From: Paulinella micropora
Lineage: Eukaryota > Cercozoa > Imbricatea > Euglyphida > Paulinellidae
Assembly: GCA_019918135.1 (NCBI GenBank)
Contig: WBZZ01002368.1
Location: forward strand, 79,501-143,500
Direction of reading: 5' to 3'
Length of the DNA: 64,000 nt
Every line of letters starts with the position of its first letter. Within the stretch, counting starts at the first letter, position 1. The position numbers and the translations under genes are program-made. Shown here piece by piece: positions 32,774 through 43,193 of the stretch. The notes beneath the pieces are model-generated. The model did no database searches and was not told where the DNA came from. It saw only the letters and a program-made list of their open reading frames with translations.

Positions 32774-34829
32774 CATACATTAATTAATTAATTAATTAAT
32801 TAATTAATTAATTAATTAATTAATTAATTAATTAATTAATTAATTAATTAATTAATTAATTAATTCGTCCGTACATACCGTTGCATGCGATGCGATGTAT
32901 GCAGGCATGCGATTCATGCGTGCGATGAATGCGATGAATGCGATGCGATGCATGCAGGCGACGAATACAATCAATGCAATGAATGCGATGCGATGAATAC
33001 ACATGTGATACACGCATGCGATGCATGCATGCGATGCATGCATGCATGCCATGCATGCATGCAATGCATGCGATGCATTGCATGCATGCGATGCATTGCA
33101 TGCATGCATCGCATGCGATGCTTGCATGCGATGCTTGCATGCGATGCATGCATGCGATGCATGCATGCGATCCATGCAAGGAATGCGATGCATGCATGCA
33201 TGCATGCGTGCATGCGATGGATGCATTGCATGCGATGCATCATGCGGTACACGCATGCGATGCATGCATGCGATTCGTGCATGCGATGCGCGCATGCGAT
33301 GCATGCATGCGATGCATGCATGCGATGCATGCATGCTTTGTGATGCATGCGATGCATGCATGCTTTGTGATGCATGCATGCGATGTTTGCCATGCAGGCA
33401 TGTGATTGATGCATGCATAGCATGCATGCCATGCATGGCGCCCCGGCATGCATGCCATGCTGGCATGTCATGCATGGCATGCATGGCATGGCAGTTGAAA
33501 AAAAAAAAAAAAACATCAAACCGAAAAAAAACATACATGCATACGTTGTACATGCACGCATGTATTACATACATACATAGTATTAGTATTACATACAATG
33601 ATTCCATACATACATACATACATACATACATACATACATACATTATATATTTATATATACATGCATACAGGTGACCCAACCTGTACTATTTCGGTTGACG
33701 CTAGACCAGGTGCAATCTCCCCACCTTTGCCAGCGTCTTCGGCGGCGTCGCTTTTAATATCATCAGACAATCCAACTGTTTCCCGTCGTGCTATTTCCCT
33801 TGCGTCTTCTGGTGGCCCCGCCCCTGCGGGTGGACATCAAGCCACGTCGGGGGGAGGTTGCACACAGCAGGCCGCCGCTCAGGGAGGACGTCGGGCCACG
33901 GCAGAAGAAGCAGACTCTTGCGAAGGCTCAGGGTCGAGTGCCGCAAACATCAGAGAGCTAGCCGACGATGGCGCGGGTTTCATTGCGACAGAGCATGCCA
34001 GCGCTTGTGTCACGCAAGCACAGGGCACTGTAGAACCGGCACCGCGTGCCAGCTCTCAGAGCTGCGCAGCGGCAGTTCCCGAGCCTTTGCCAAAGTCTGC
34101 CTCTTCTGCCGCCGCTGGCCCTGTGCACTCCACGCCGCGGACTTCCATTGCCACAGAGCATGCCAGCGCTTGTGCCACGCAAGCACAGGGCCCTGTGGAA
34201 CCGCCGGCGGGCCGGGCACCGCCTGCCAGCACTGAGACCTGCGCAACAACAGTGCCCAAGCCTTTGCCAAAGTCTGCCTCCTCTGCCGCCGATGGCTCTG
34301 TGCAACCATTCAGACCCCGTGTCGGGTCAATCACTGCTGTAGTTGATGGAGGTGGCAGTGTTTGGCTGGCACAAGTGCTTACTCATTCAAAGCAGACTGA
34401 CAGGGCCGATGAATTTACGGTGCATTACCTCGTACCAGAGGTAGCCGCTCAGAAGGTTGAGATCAAGAGAGTCATTGACAAAGGTTTTCGGGCTGGGTAG
34501 ACCCCGAGGATGACTCTGTCATGCCCTGCGCAGAGAAGCATGCGGGCGCAGGAATCAAGAAGTGGAAAGGAGTCGAATGCAGTGCCAACGTCCTTACTTC
34601 TTTCAGGGACACGGAAGTGTTGCTTAATGAGGACAAGACACTGTCTCAATCTTGCAAGGATTTGCTTGAGAATGAGACCCTGGGGGTGCCTGTGCCTGCA
34701 AGGAAAGAATCTGGAAGTTCAGGTGTAGTAAGGAGAAGGAGAAGACGACTTAAGCGTGTTAGATATACACTGCGTCGTGATCATGCACCTTCAGAATCTG
34801 AATCTGAATCTGAATCTTCGAATGATTGA
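32126..34829 (+). CDS. Three-exon host gene, unknown function, with internal duplication
   Basis: The exons are 32126-32324, 32601-32678 and 33671-34829; splice phases agree at both junctions. Exon 1 is basic (PRRRRLAPS), exon 2 acidic, and exon 3 begins SVDARPGAIS. Exon 3 contains a tandem duplication of about 57 residues (ATEHASACVTQAQG, then PLPKSASSAA, seen twice, about 33979-34300) and then a folded-looking part (VWLAQVLTHS, FTVHYLVPEV) that resembles a small Tudor/chromo-like beta barrel. A TAG at 34498 interrupts; the other frame continues DPEDDSVMPC to 34829 and ends in a run of arginines and a Ser/Glu tail. Either a frameshift or a tiny 17-base GT-AG intron (34481-34497) would join them; I favour the frameshift. 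A nuclear protein is an inference from basic runs. Confidence 0.55.
32679..33670. repeat. Self-complementary intron: (CATA)n, (TTAA)n and GCATGC-type array
   Basis: The second intron of the surrounding gene consists almost wholly of repeats: CATA repeats to about 32778, TTAA repeats at about 32779-32866, then about 600 bases (32880-33480) of GCATGCGAT-type units, and CATA repeats again at the end. TTAA and GCATGC units are palindromes, so each single strand can fold on itself. Cys/His/Met-rich ORFs on both strands are artefacts of the array. Confidence 0.93.
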
Positions 34830-35320
34830 ATCAGATTGAAATTGAGTATTCATGTCCCTCTGCTTTCGCTGATCACTAATCTGTGGGTCCACTGAGGGGT
34901 CCCGAGCCGGGGCCTGGGTCTTGGTGAGGTCATTGACACTGATAGATCGCTAAGACAGCTTGATATTAATGGACCTGAGTACATATTTCAATTAAAGTTA
35001 TTTTTAAAAAAACGATCGAAAGGACTGAGATCACAGGTGCATGTACCCTACATGTACCGTACACATGTAGGGTACAGTGCCCACTGCTTGATCCTGATGA
35101 CCTGTACATGTACGGTACATGTACCGGAGGTGGTCCGGAGGTGGTCCGGTACATGTACCGGAGCTGGTCCGCAGGTGGTCCGGAGGTGGTTTGTGATGAC
35201 CCCCTATTTGTTAGAAAGTCTGTATTCCGGATCGCGTCCCGCCGACAGGAAAAAAAGCAAACGAACCGACCTGAGAAGTAAAGAAAATCACAGCCGCCCC
35301 TTGTCCCTCGTCGGCCTAAC
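34830..35320. other. Left border region of the GC-rich block with palindromes
   Basis: No gene. The stretch 35037-35215 has an inverted repeat (GTACCCTACATGT at 35043-35055 against ACATGTAGGGTAC at 35063-35075), two copies of the palindrome GGTACATGTACC (35114-35125 and 35148-35159) and several GGTGGTCCGG units. It lies just before the first gene of the GC-rich block and could be a boundary, terminal-repeat remnant or promoter element. Confidence 0.55.
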
Positions 35321-36382
35321 ATGTTATTCAGCACCGCCATGTCCATCGCCTGCGCCGCCGCGTTCCTGTGCGGCATGGCGTGGCTGCTGTGCCTGCAGCT
35401 GGCGACCGACAGCGGACGGCGGCGGCGTGTCGCCGTGTTCACGACCCTGCGCCTGTGGTTCTGGACCGTAGCGCACGCGGCCGCCGTGCTGCTGCTCTGT
35501 GAAGGGCACCGGTTGCTCTGGCAGATCGTGTACCAGTCCCTGCTGCTGCCGCTGGCCTGGCACGTGTTGCTAGAGTGCGTAGAACGCTACCCGTACGGGC
35601 TGGCCCCCTCGAACCTTCGCAACCGGTGCCATGACATGAGGTTTCTGCGCCTGGCGGTGTGCGTAGCCTCGGCCGCGCTCGCCGCCGCCACAGAAAACCA
35701 CTGGCCGCCCAGGGCTTTCTTGCTGACCGCCCAGCTGTACGGCGCCTGGTTGTTCTTCAGCAGCAACTCGCGGATACGCGCGCTGCAGCAGACGATCGGC
35801 GCGAGCGACTCGGCGCGGGCGGCGCGGGCCAGGCGTACTCTGTGCTGCTTGCAGTGTGCCTCCGCGTGCTGTGCCGCCCTGCACGCGTTGTACTTTTTGC
35901 TGTGGCTCTGTCTAGAGCTACCACGCGGCGGGGCCCCCGTACGGTGGACGTTCGGCTTCATGTCCGCCCTGCTGCCCACGCCATGGCTCTGCCTCGTAGC
36001 CCTGCAGCTGCTGCCCAAATTGCAAAAGGTCCCTTCCGGGCCAAGGCTTTACCTCAAGCCCACGCAGGCCGTGCGTGTCCAGAGCGCACCACAGCAGGGC
36101 GCCTTCTGCCACGACGACGCGGCGCCTGACCAAGAACTGGCAGCGGGCCCGCGCGGTTCGAGGCTTGGCGCGGCCATGGAGGCCTACACGCAAACGCCCG
36201 ACTCTAGCGCCGCTTCGCATCAACAGTCCCTCGCCAACCTGCCAATGGCAGCGTCGCCGACGCCTCCCACCATCAGGCTAGCGCCCCACAGCCAGGCCGC
36301 GCGGGAAGACGGCAGCTTGGAACAGGTCAGCCGGGTTGAGGCGTCGTTCTTGGAGAAGGGTTGTGAAAGTTTCAGCTACTGA
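35321..36382 (+). CDS. Seven-helix membrane protein, unknown function
   Basis: 353 codons from ATG at 35321, intact. About seven hydrophobic segments occupy residues 1-230 (for example SIACAAAFLCGMAWLLCLQL at the start and LLPTPWLCLVALQLLPKL at the end), followed by a soluble tail of about 120 residues. I looked for a retinal lysine and heliorhodopsin motifs and found none, so it is not called a rhodopsin. It stands tail-to-tail with the heliorhodopsin gene. A receptor- or transporter-like membrane protein is possible. Confidence 0.7.
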   Translation: MLFSTAMSIACAAAFLCGMAWLLCLQLATDSGRRRRVAVFTTLRLWFWTVAHAAAVLLLCEGHRLLWQIVYQSLLLPLAWHVLLECVERYPYGLAPSNLRNRCHDMRFLRLAVCVASAALAAATENHWPPRAFLLTAQLYGAWLFFSSNSRIRALQQTIGASDSARAARARRTLCCLQCASACCAALHALYFLLWLCLELPRGGAPVRWTFGFMSALLPTPWLCLVALQLLPKLQKVPSGPRLYLKPTQAVRVQSAPQQGAFCHDDAAPDQELAAGPRGSRLGAAMEAYTQTPDSSAASHQQSLANLPMAASPTPPTIRLAPHSQAAREDGSLEQVSRVEASFLEKGCESFSY

Positions 36383-36610
36383 AGAAGCCGGCAGAAAGAA
36401 CTGAACACAAGAGGGTGGCCAGAATTAACCGGGGGTGGGGGAAAAGGCAAGGGGAGGGGAAAGGCAAGGGTAGGGGGGCGGGGTGAAATACACAGAAGGC
36501 CAAAATCACTAGCTCTTTTTTTAATCGGAGAGGCCCGTCAGTACAACACAGAAATCTGTTTTTTTTTGTCTGGCTTTTTTTTCAGTCTACCAAAAAGAAC
36601 AATGACACTT

Positions 36611-37549
36611 TTAGTCCGGGCACGGCAACAGAGCGGCGCAGCCGGGCTGCGGCAGCCAGTCGGCCGACTGTCCCCGCAGCGACGCGAGGGCCAGCCCCGT
36701 GAGAGCCATCTTGCTGGACTGGCTCAGGAGGCAATAGCCGCTTTCGGTCCACACCCGCCAGCTTTTTGCTGGCAGACAGCAAACAAAACATTCGTAGCAC
36801 AGGGCCTCCCAGATACCAAAAGAAGCGAAGAAAAAAGACTCCGACCAGATAGCGAGCCTGATCAGGCCGACGGTCTTGTCAGGAACATCCAGGCTGCCGA
36901 TGACCCCGTGCGCGGCGAGCCACAGCGGCAGGAACGACAGGGCCAGCAACGCCCACGACAGCGCCCAGCAAGCCCGTGTGACGGTCTTCCACGACACTTG
37001 AATGGCAGTCTTTTGGTTCTGGACCAGCGTTTGCACTTCATTCGGTAGAACAAAAGTGCCGAACACCGCCGGGCCGAGCAGCGGAACCAGCCCGCCCACC
37101 CAGACCATGAGGCTGCACAGGCAGAACGACACCGCGAGCGCCGAGGCCGAGCGCTCGCCGGCCAGCAGCTGCAGCTGCAGCAGCATCAGCGGGGCGGTGA
37201 CCGAGTACTCCAGCCAGCGCCCGGCCGGGCACACCAGCGGACTTTTCCAGCACAACAGCCACAGCTGTGCCGCGTGGCCTGCGGTAGTGAGGGCGTGGAA
37301 GGCCACCGACAGGCTCCAGAGCGAGATGCCCGGCCCCGCGGCAGTTCGCTCCAGCCAGCCCGCGGCACGAACCGCACAGTCACGCGAAGGGCCTACTGTC
37401 AGTGTGACGATAGCGGTCTGCGCCGGTGGCAGGCCCCTGGCTATGTCTAGGGGGCCCGTAAGCTGGAGTATGAAGATCGCTAGATGCGCCAAGAGGGCTA
37501 CAAGATTAAGCGCCCATGGAACCGCTAGGTCGGCAGGGAATTTCAGCAT
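36611..37549 (-). CDS. Heliorhodopsin
   Basis: 312 residues, intact, start ATG at 37549. Retinal-binding seven-helix protein. The helix C motif GRWLEYSVTAPLM gives the counterion Glu114 followed by Tyr115. Helix G has ESGYCLLSQSSKMAL with the Schiff-base lysine Lys280 and a serine four residues before it. His22 in helix A (ALLAHLAIF) and His92 in helix B (TTAGHAAQLW) match the two polar-cluster histidines of heliorhodopsin 48C12. Family members have the N-terminus inside and mostly slow photocycles without ion pumping; a viral one from an Emiliania huxleyi virus conducts protons. The loop between helices B and C and the stretch around 150-230 are longer than in bacterial members (about 255 residues). 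A light-sensing or channel role is inference. Confidence 0.9.
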   Translation of the reverse strand: MLKFPADLAVPWALNLVALLAHLAIFILQLTGPLDIARGLPPAQTAIVTLTVGPSRDCAVRAAGWLERTAAGPGISLWSLSVAFHALTTAGHAAQLWLLCWKSPLVCPAGRWLEYSVTAPLMLLQLQLLAGERSASALAVSFCLCSLMVWVGGLVPLLGPAVFGTFVLPNEVQTLVQNQKTAIQVSWKTVTRACWALSWALLALSFLPLWLAAHGVIGSLDVPDKTVGLIRLAIWSESFFFASFGIWEALCYECFVCCLPAKSWRVWTESGYCLLSQSSKMALTGLALASLRGQSADWLPQPGCAALLPCPD

Positions 37550-37734
37550 AAAAGCAAACAAGAAAAACAAAGAGTTTCCTTTTTTTTAGTTAAACAATTT
37601 GAACAAAACAAGCCCGGCTGCTCTCCGCCCCTTTTATTCTTGTCTGGGCAAACATTTTTTTTTGCCGGTCGTTTTCAAACGGGCGGGGCCTAAGGGGCCA
37701 GGAAGGGGGAGGGGAACTGGCGCCCCTCTTTTTT

Positions 37735-38835
37735 TTAAAGGACAGATTTCTGCGGGAGGATTCTCGGGTTTGCCTGGTTCGGCCCTTCTTCGGGCCCGTT
37801 GAAGGAGTCCCATTTCAGATTCAGCAGTGTTTCAGGGCCCGGCCGGCTGTCCCGGGCGATCGTTCGGCACAGCCCGCCTGGCAGCCCCTCTAGCGACTGC
37901 AGGCTGACGCCCCTGAGCTCCAGCGACCTCAGCCGGGGCAAGGTCGCCAGCGGGCCGAACGAGGGCAGCTCAGCATTCGTGAGCACCAGTTCCTCTAGCA
38001 CGCAGCCCTGCCAGAGCCGCGCGTCTACGTGCAGCCACGCATCATTGGACGGCCCCGCCGATTCCAGCGCCAGCTTGCGCAGCTTCAGGTCCTTGACCAA
38101 CACCAGCAGCTGCCCCAGCTCCTGCGGCGTAGAGGCCCGGTACAGCAAGGACAGTTCTTGGAGCCCGCGCAGGCGTCGCAGGTGCACGAGCGCAAGGTGG
38201 TTCAAGGCCCTGGAGCGTGGCAGGTGCAGCGCGCGCAACTGTCGCAGGCCGCCCAGACAAACGTCAGGGCGCCAGCCGTCGGGCGCCCAGAATTCGGTCA
38301 GGTTCCGCGCGAGCGTCGCGAAGCGCAGGTACTCGGTTTGTGCAAAGAACGAACCGGACAGGTCTAGGCGGGTCAACGAGGGCAGGCGCGCCAGAAAGCA
38401 CAGGTTGCCTATGCCGCGACACCAGTGCAGCCGCAGGGTGCGCAGATGTAGCAGGGGCCCGAAGGTGGTCAGCAAGGGCACGGAGCCCAGGTCACAGCAG
38501 TCTAGCGTCAGTTCGCGCAGCTGTGGTAGCGGCATGGCGGCCGTGGTTGCGGCGTGCTTCCAGCCGATAACGCGCAGGCTCGTGGTGCAGGGGAAATGGC
38601 GCGCGCACTCGGCGGGTGACGCGGGCCCCGCCAGCAACGGGTTGACTGTCACTGGGCCGAGCGTGCTGCCGTGTCGTCCTAACGACCGCCGCCCCGCGGG
38701 CAGGTCGAGCCGCGCGGGCTAGCGGAGGAGGTTGTGCCCCCACAGGCCCGTGCTGCACACACCAAGCAGCGCCAACAAATGTCGGTGCTCCAGGAAGCTG
38801 AGCACAAGCATGACCACATCGCGCGACAGGGGCAT
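37735..38835 (-). pseudogene. F-box/leucine-rich-repeat protein with one internal stop
   Basis: The reading frame runs from ATG at 38835 to 37735 with one TAG at 38719-38721. The start (SRDVVMLVLSFLEHRHLLAL) is an F-box-like helix set; after the stop come leucine-rich repeats (LRELTLDCCDL, LRTLRLHW, LTRLDLSGS, LRSLELRGV). F-box/LRR proteins select substrates for SCF ubiquitin ligases. Without the stop it would be about 366 residues, a normal size. The TAG could come from CAG. It could also be translated only from a downstream ATG (AAMPLPQ), giving a pure LRR protein. Confidence 0.65.
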
Positions 38836-39291
38836 GTCGCGACAGGGGCATGTCGCGACAGGGGCGCGGCCGCTTTTTCTTCTTCATGGTTTGTGTGCGC
38901 ACACACGAAAGAAAACCTTTGCCTTTCCCCCGGCTCCAAGCGCTTGCTGAGTCCTTTTTTGGGGGGGGGGGCCGCACAAGAAGTACGGCCCCCCCCCCCA
39001 ACACTCCGGCCAGGCCACACACACCCCGCCCCTTCTCCCCCCCCCCCCCCGCTCCCATTTCTCTTCCTCCCCGCTCCATTGCGCTCAATTGCTCTCTCTT
39101 TATTCTGTCTATTTTCATCCTCCCTTTCTCCGAGCTATGCTTTGCCTTTTCTGTATCTTGCGGCTGTCCTGCGTCTTCTCACCCTGCTCTTTCTCTCCAT
39201 CCTATCTTCCTTCTCTTCCCCTACTGTGTGTCTTATTTTGATTTGTCCGGACCTATGATCGAGCACGACGAGAGAAGCGGGATACTTTATT
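38836..39291. other. Intergenic spacer with G/C homopolymers and TGTCGCGACA-type repeat
   Basis: There are three tandem copies of CAGGGGCATGTCGCGA-like sequence near 38827-38866, poly-G and poly-C runs near 38958-38999 and 39038-39050, then a pyrimidine-rich stretch. The runs form the pair of converging gene ends. No gene is seen. Confidence 0.6.
39286..39291 (-). terminator. Polyadenylation signal of the kinase-like gene
   Basis: AATAAA follows immediately after the TGA stop on the - strand. Confidence 0.55.
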
Positions 39292-40812
39292 TCATGTTTT
39301 CTTTCCCTTTTTGTTTTTTTGTTCAAGTTGTTCAGTTTTCCGGCGTTTGCCTGCTCTTGCCGGATTTTGTCTTTCATTACCAGGGGAATGAAAAAAAACA
39401 GGATTGGGAATGGGTGCAGATTGCAAAGGCATGACGTGTTGGGGTTGTCCACCGCTCTGGCCCGCCACTTTGTGGATGATTATGCGCAGAATGGCAATGA
39501 TAAAATTTTCTATGTCAATCAACCTCACTTTGTCATCACGAAATAAAGACAGTACATCACGGGCACCGTAGACACTCCAGGAATTCAAATCATGCTGTTT
39601 GACAAGTGAGGATCTAGAAAATTGGTTCAGCCAGCCCAGAGGCGAAGTATCCATTGCTACCAGTGCTTGCTTGTGCATATGATGCGCGGCCCTGAGACAG
39701 GGGCCGTGCACGAATTCTGTTTCGCTGTCTCCACAGAATTTCAGTTCGTCTAGCCACCACGTGGCGCATTTTTTGATGATGCCTTTCTCAAATTGACACA
39801 TATTTTGAACACGGGCAAGCGCTTGGACGAGAACTTCCCGGGGCAACTTACTGTAACTGTTGGCTAGAATGCTGAGCAGGTTTGACGTTTGTATGCGGGC
39901 GTCTGTAATCTCGCTGTACCGGACCCTGGGCTCAGGAGCAAAGCGGAGGCAAAAGAAAGGATCTATGCCAACTAGCATAAGCTTGTTTTCCTGCAGGTTC
40001 AGTACCACGTTATCGGGCCCAAAGTTGGAATACAGCACCTGGGCGGTGTTAAACGCACCCAGTACGCTCTCAATAAACTTCCAAATCATGTCGGTGAGTC
40101 GGGCCTTCTCCGTTTCAGATTTAGCCGACTCGATAACGTTGGTCAGGGTCCAAACCTTCCCGGACGAACCACTGAAATAATCCATGACGATGTAATAATT
40201 ACCTGCGGTGGTGTCTATGGCCTTTGGCGCTACCCTGGCCGCGCCGCCCTTGCTCATAAACAAGCAGCCGTGCACTTTGGGGGCCAGCCCGTGCTTGCTG
40301 CTCAGGTAGTGCTGCATCTGCAAAGCATCCACTAGGTTGCCCAACGAGGCATGTCGCATTTGCTTTATTGGCGGGCCCCTGGTGGGGCGTTTCAGGGCTA
40401 AACCTATCGTTGGGAGAAGGATAACGTCGTCAGCCCCGTGGCGGATCGCACCCTGGTACTGCTTATCAAATTCCTGCTTGTCCATTTGCAAGCAAGGTAT
40501 GCCCGTGGGAAAAGCCTGCCTCAGTTGTAAATCCAAGACGCCGCCGTCGTGTTGGTCCGCGGTCATAGCTAGCAAGTGATCTGCGGTTGGATCTTTTTGG
40601 GTTGTATAAAACGCAAAGGGTTTCCAACGCATGACAGAGCATCTCAACTTATCTAGATCCAGGTTCGGCCTTTCTAGGATTGTATTGCAGGCCTTGCACC
40701 TGAGCTTGTGTTCCAGCTCGAACTTTTCGATGCTCGCTGCACGGGTCCGGGCCAAGTCGGCGGCCTCCCTTGCCAGCGCTTTTTGTATTTGCTGCTCGTT
40801 ATTCGACAACAT
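39292..40812 (-). CDS. Protein-kinase-like (pseudokinase) protein
   Basis: About 506 residues from ATG at 40812, intact. The frame is open further upstream, but that part lies in a Lys-rich A-run stretch and looks untranslated. Near the N-terminus is a CKAC pair. In the second half, YIVMDYFSGSSGK resembles the hinge region, VLYSNFGPDNVVLN the catalytic loop (usual H-x-D-x4-N) and LVGIDPFFCLRF the DFG position. The catalytic Asp of the loop is Asn or displaced, so activity is doubtful. Large DNA viruses often encode divergent kinases. A polyadenylation signal overlaps the stop. Confidence 0.5.
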   Translation of the reverse strand: MLSNNEQQIQKALAREAADLARTRAASIEKFELEHKLRCKACNTILERPNLDLDKLRCSVMRWKPFAFYTTQKDPTADHLLAMTADQHDGGVLDLQLRQAFPTGIPCLQMDKQEFDKQYQGAIRHGADDVILLPTIGLALKRPTRGPPIKQMRHASLGNLVDALQMQHYLSSKHGLAPKVHGCLFMSKGGAARVAPKAIDTTAGNYYIVMDYFSGSSGKVWTLTNVIESAKSETEKARLTDMIWKFIESVLGAFNTAQVLYSNFGPDNVVLNLQENKLMLVGIDPFFCLRFAPEPRVRYSEITDARIQTSNLLSILANSYSKLPREVLVQALARVQNMCQFEKGIIKKCATWWLDELKFCGDSETEFVHGPCLRAAHHMHKQALVAMDTSPLGWLNQFSRSSLVKQHDLNSWSVYGARDVLSLFRDDKVRLIDIENFIIAILRIIIHKVAGQSGGQPQHVMPLQSAPIPNPVFFHSPGNERQNPARAGKRRKTEQLEQKNKKGKKT

Positions 40813-41295
40813 CTTGCTAAGTGCCCCGGCCTTCTTTTTCTCTGCCAATTGTGACTCGAGGAATATGCTCGGGCCGGACAGCCCAAGGATTTCTTTTTTT
40901 TTTTTGCTTTCTTCACTCCTGTTTTTCTGTCTGCTCTTCTTTGCTTTTTTTGCTAAATCTCGCCAAAACGAAAAGAAAGCAAGAAATAAAATTCTGCTGA
41001 AATCGACGGAGGGGGAGGGGCGGGGAAACAGGACGACGCCAAGCAAAGCGGAAGGTTTTTCCCGGGCCCCTTGCAGGCAAGGGGGGCTGCTCAGCTGAGG
41101 GGCCTGGGGGGAGAGAGGGAAGGGGTCCGACCCCTTTCTTTATGGACGGAAAGCTTCTTCGGCGGGGGCCTTCCAGGTTTTCTGGTGCTCGCCCCCGCCC
41201 CCCCCCTCATATTTGTCCCCGCCGGCCGAACATCTTCCTTCTTCTCTTTTGCCTACTGTTTTTTTAAGTCGTCCGAGCTTTTAATCCTCGAGAAA

Positions 41296-42945
41296 ATGAC
41301 GGGCAGAGAGAGAAGTAACCTCTTTTTTGTTCCCAACGGGAGGTTTTTAGCCAGGCTTATTGGCGTTGAGCACAAGGGCATGCACCGCGTCTGTACGGAA
41401 TGCCAGCACGGGCCGTGCCTGCACGAAGAAGCGCTAGCGTGCGTCACGTCCCCCGACGGGGTAGCCGTGCTGGCGGACCGGGCCGTGCGCAGCCAACAGC
41501 TGTCATACTTGTGCTGGAGCGGGGGCTCCGGGGCGCCTACGCGCCCGTGCTAGGGGCGCTGGCACGCCAGCGCCCGGGGTCCGTCCGGGCAGTGCTCACA
41601 CACCTGCGCGCGGAGTTCGCGGTCCGTGCCTCTGGCGCGGGCGGCCCCCTTCACACGGAACTGCTGTGTGAGAGCTGGTGGTCGCTGTTCCGTGCCCTGT
41701 CGCAAGAAGAGCGGTCGGCAGAGGCACTGCGGCCGTTGTGGTCTTTTTTGCAGACACCAGGGCTCCAGCAGCGGCGGGGCGACGCAGCACGCATAATCAG
41801 GTCGTTGTTGTGCGCACGGCGCACCGCCGCCGCGTTGCGTGTGGCCGAGGTCGTGCTGTCGCCGGCAGGGGTCAGTCCCGCCTGCTTCGTTAGCTGGCTC
41901 GGCGTCGCAACTGTTATGTGGCGCGGCCGAACGGACCCCCTGCTCGAGGCGCTGCTGGGCAGAGTGCTAGACCTCCTGGGGCTGCGCGGTTGCGCACGAG
42001 AGGGTCCCAACTTCCAGTGCGCCGTTGCTGCTGTGTCTGCGCTCGTCGACGCCTGCCTGTTGCAACTGGAACGCACCACCGTCCTGGCCGCGGTGGCCGA
42101 GGCGTCGGAGTTGCTGCGGTTGTCCGACGAGAACTGGGCCGCGGCCGCCGCCTTCGCGCGTTCTCCCGTGCTGCTAAACTTCTTTTTGCTCTCCGAGCAG
42201 AGGCCCGTGCACCGGCGCCGGACACAGACGTTACTGGAGCTGGCACTGTGCAGTGCGTACACTGTTGAGGGCGGCGACGTGTTGCTTCGGCTAAGGGCCG
42301 TGCCGTCTGTGCTATGCATAGTGGGCCTGTTGGCGACGGTGGGCGCGCCCACTGCCTGGCTCCAGCGTTGGGACCACGCATTCAGGGAGCCAGACGGCTG
42401 GCGAACGATCCGGCAAAGGGCCTTCTATGCCAAGGGCTTCCATTCGCCCGTGCCGCTGCTGAAGTTTCTGCGACGGCTCAGCGTCGATGTCAACCAGAGC
42501 TATCTGCTCCTGGCGGAGGAAGGTGCGGAAATAGCTAGTGACCGCAAACAGCACGATGGCGCGCCCCCGCTGCTCGAACGCCGGAAGGAGGTCAACTGGG
42601 ATTACAAGGACGGTGTTTGTAGGGGGGCCAGGACGCCCCGTGACAAACGCCGGCAGATTCGTCGGGCTGCTAAGGGCCGTGCCGCGAGTGGGGCGACGCG
42701 GGAGACCTGGCGGGCATTGCCGCCGCGGTATCGGCGCTTGACGAGCTGCGCGTGAATTGGCTGCCAGCTTACCTTGCTGCAAAGCGAGTGCGACTCTTGT
42801 GTGGTGTGCTTGGGTGAGCCGGCCGCGACGATTGTGCGGAGCTAGTGCGGCTTATCCCCTGCGACCACGCCAGATCTGTGCGGGTTGCGCGGCACAGCTT
42901 GTCAACTGTCCGCTCTGCCGCGCCGCCATAGACGCTGTCATTTGA
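41296..42945 (+). pseudogene. Large protein with C-terminal RING finger, frameshifted
   Basis: It starts at ATG 41296 (MTGRERSNLFFVPNGRFLAR) with CTECQHGPCLH nearby, changes frame near 41515 at a G run, and continues in the frame ending 42755 through about 370 residues of helical repeat-like protein (VLERGLRGAYAPVLGALARQ). Two further frame changes after about 42530 lead into a C-terminal RING: CVVC, then PCDHA, ICAGCA and CPLCRAAIDAVI. RING fingers recruit ubiquitin-conjugating enzymes, so this would be an E3 ligase. The count of small indels suggests decay or sequence errors. Reading frames were followed by eye, so the joints are approximate. Confidence 0.6.
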
Positions 42946-43193
42946 AACAAAAAAAAGGACGCGGGGTGTGGGGGGGGGGGGAAAGGACGCGGGGGGGGGG
43001 CGCAAAAGAGAGGAAGGAGATGGGAAGAGAGGGGGGGGGGAATGAGAGAGAGGAGAGCAACGGAGGCGGGGGGGGGGGAGGAGAAGGGAAAGGTTGCGGG
43101 AGCGCGGGGGACAATGGAGAGATTACGAGTGTTTTCAGGGTCTTTTAAAAAACGAAAGTCTAGCTGCCTGACGAAATTGCTTGCGCTCCGCGC
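42946..43193. other. G-rich spacer
   Basis: Homopolymer G runs (about 42971-43055) and purine-rich sequence between the RING gene and the next ORF. No gene. Confidence 0.6.

Noticed and set aside
32852-33679. Cys/His/Met-rich ORFs on both strands
   Set aside because: The same palindromic GCATGC array read in several frames gives them; the region is an intron.
35321-36382. A second rhodopsin
   Set aside because: Seven helices are present but no retinal lysine or family motif is visible.
39292-40812. Active protein kinase
   Set aside because: The expected catalytic Asp in the H-x-D loop is not in place; only a pseudokinase-like call can be supported.
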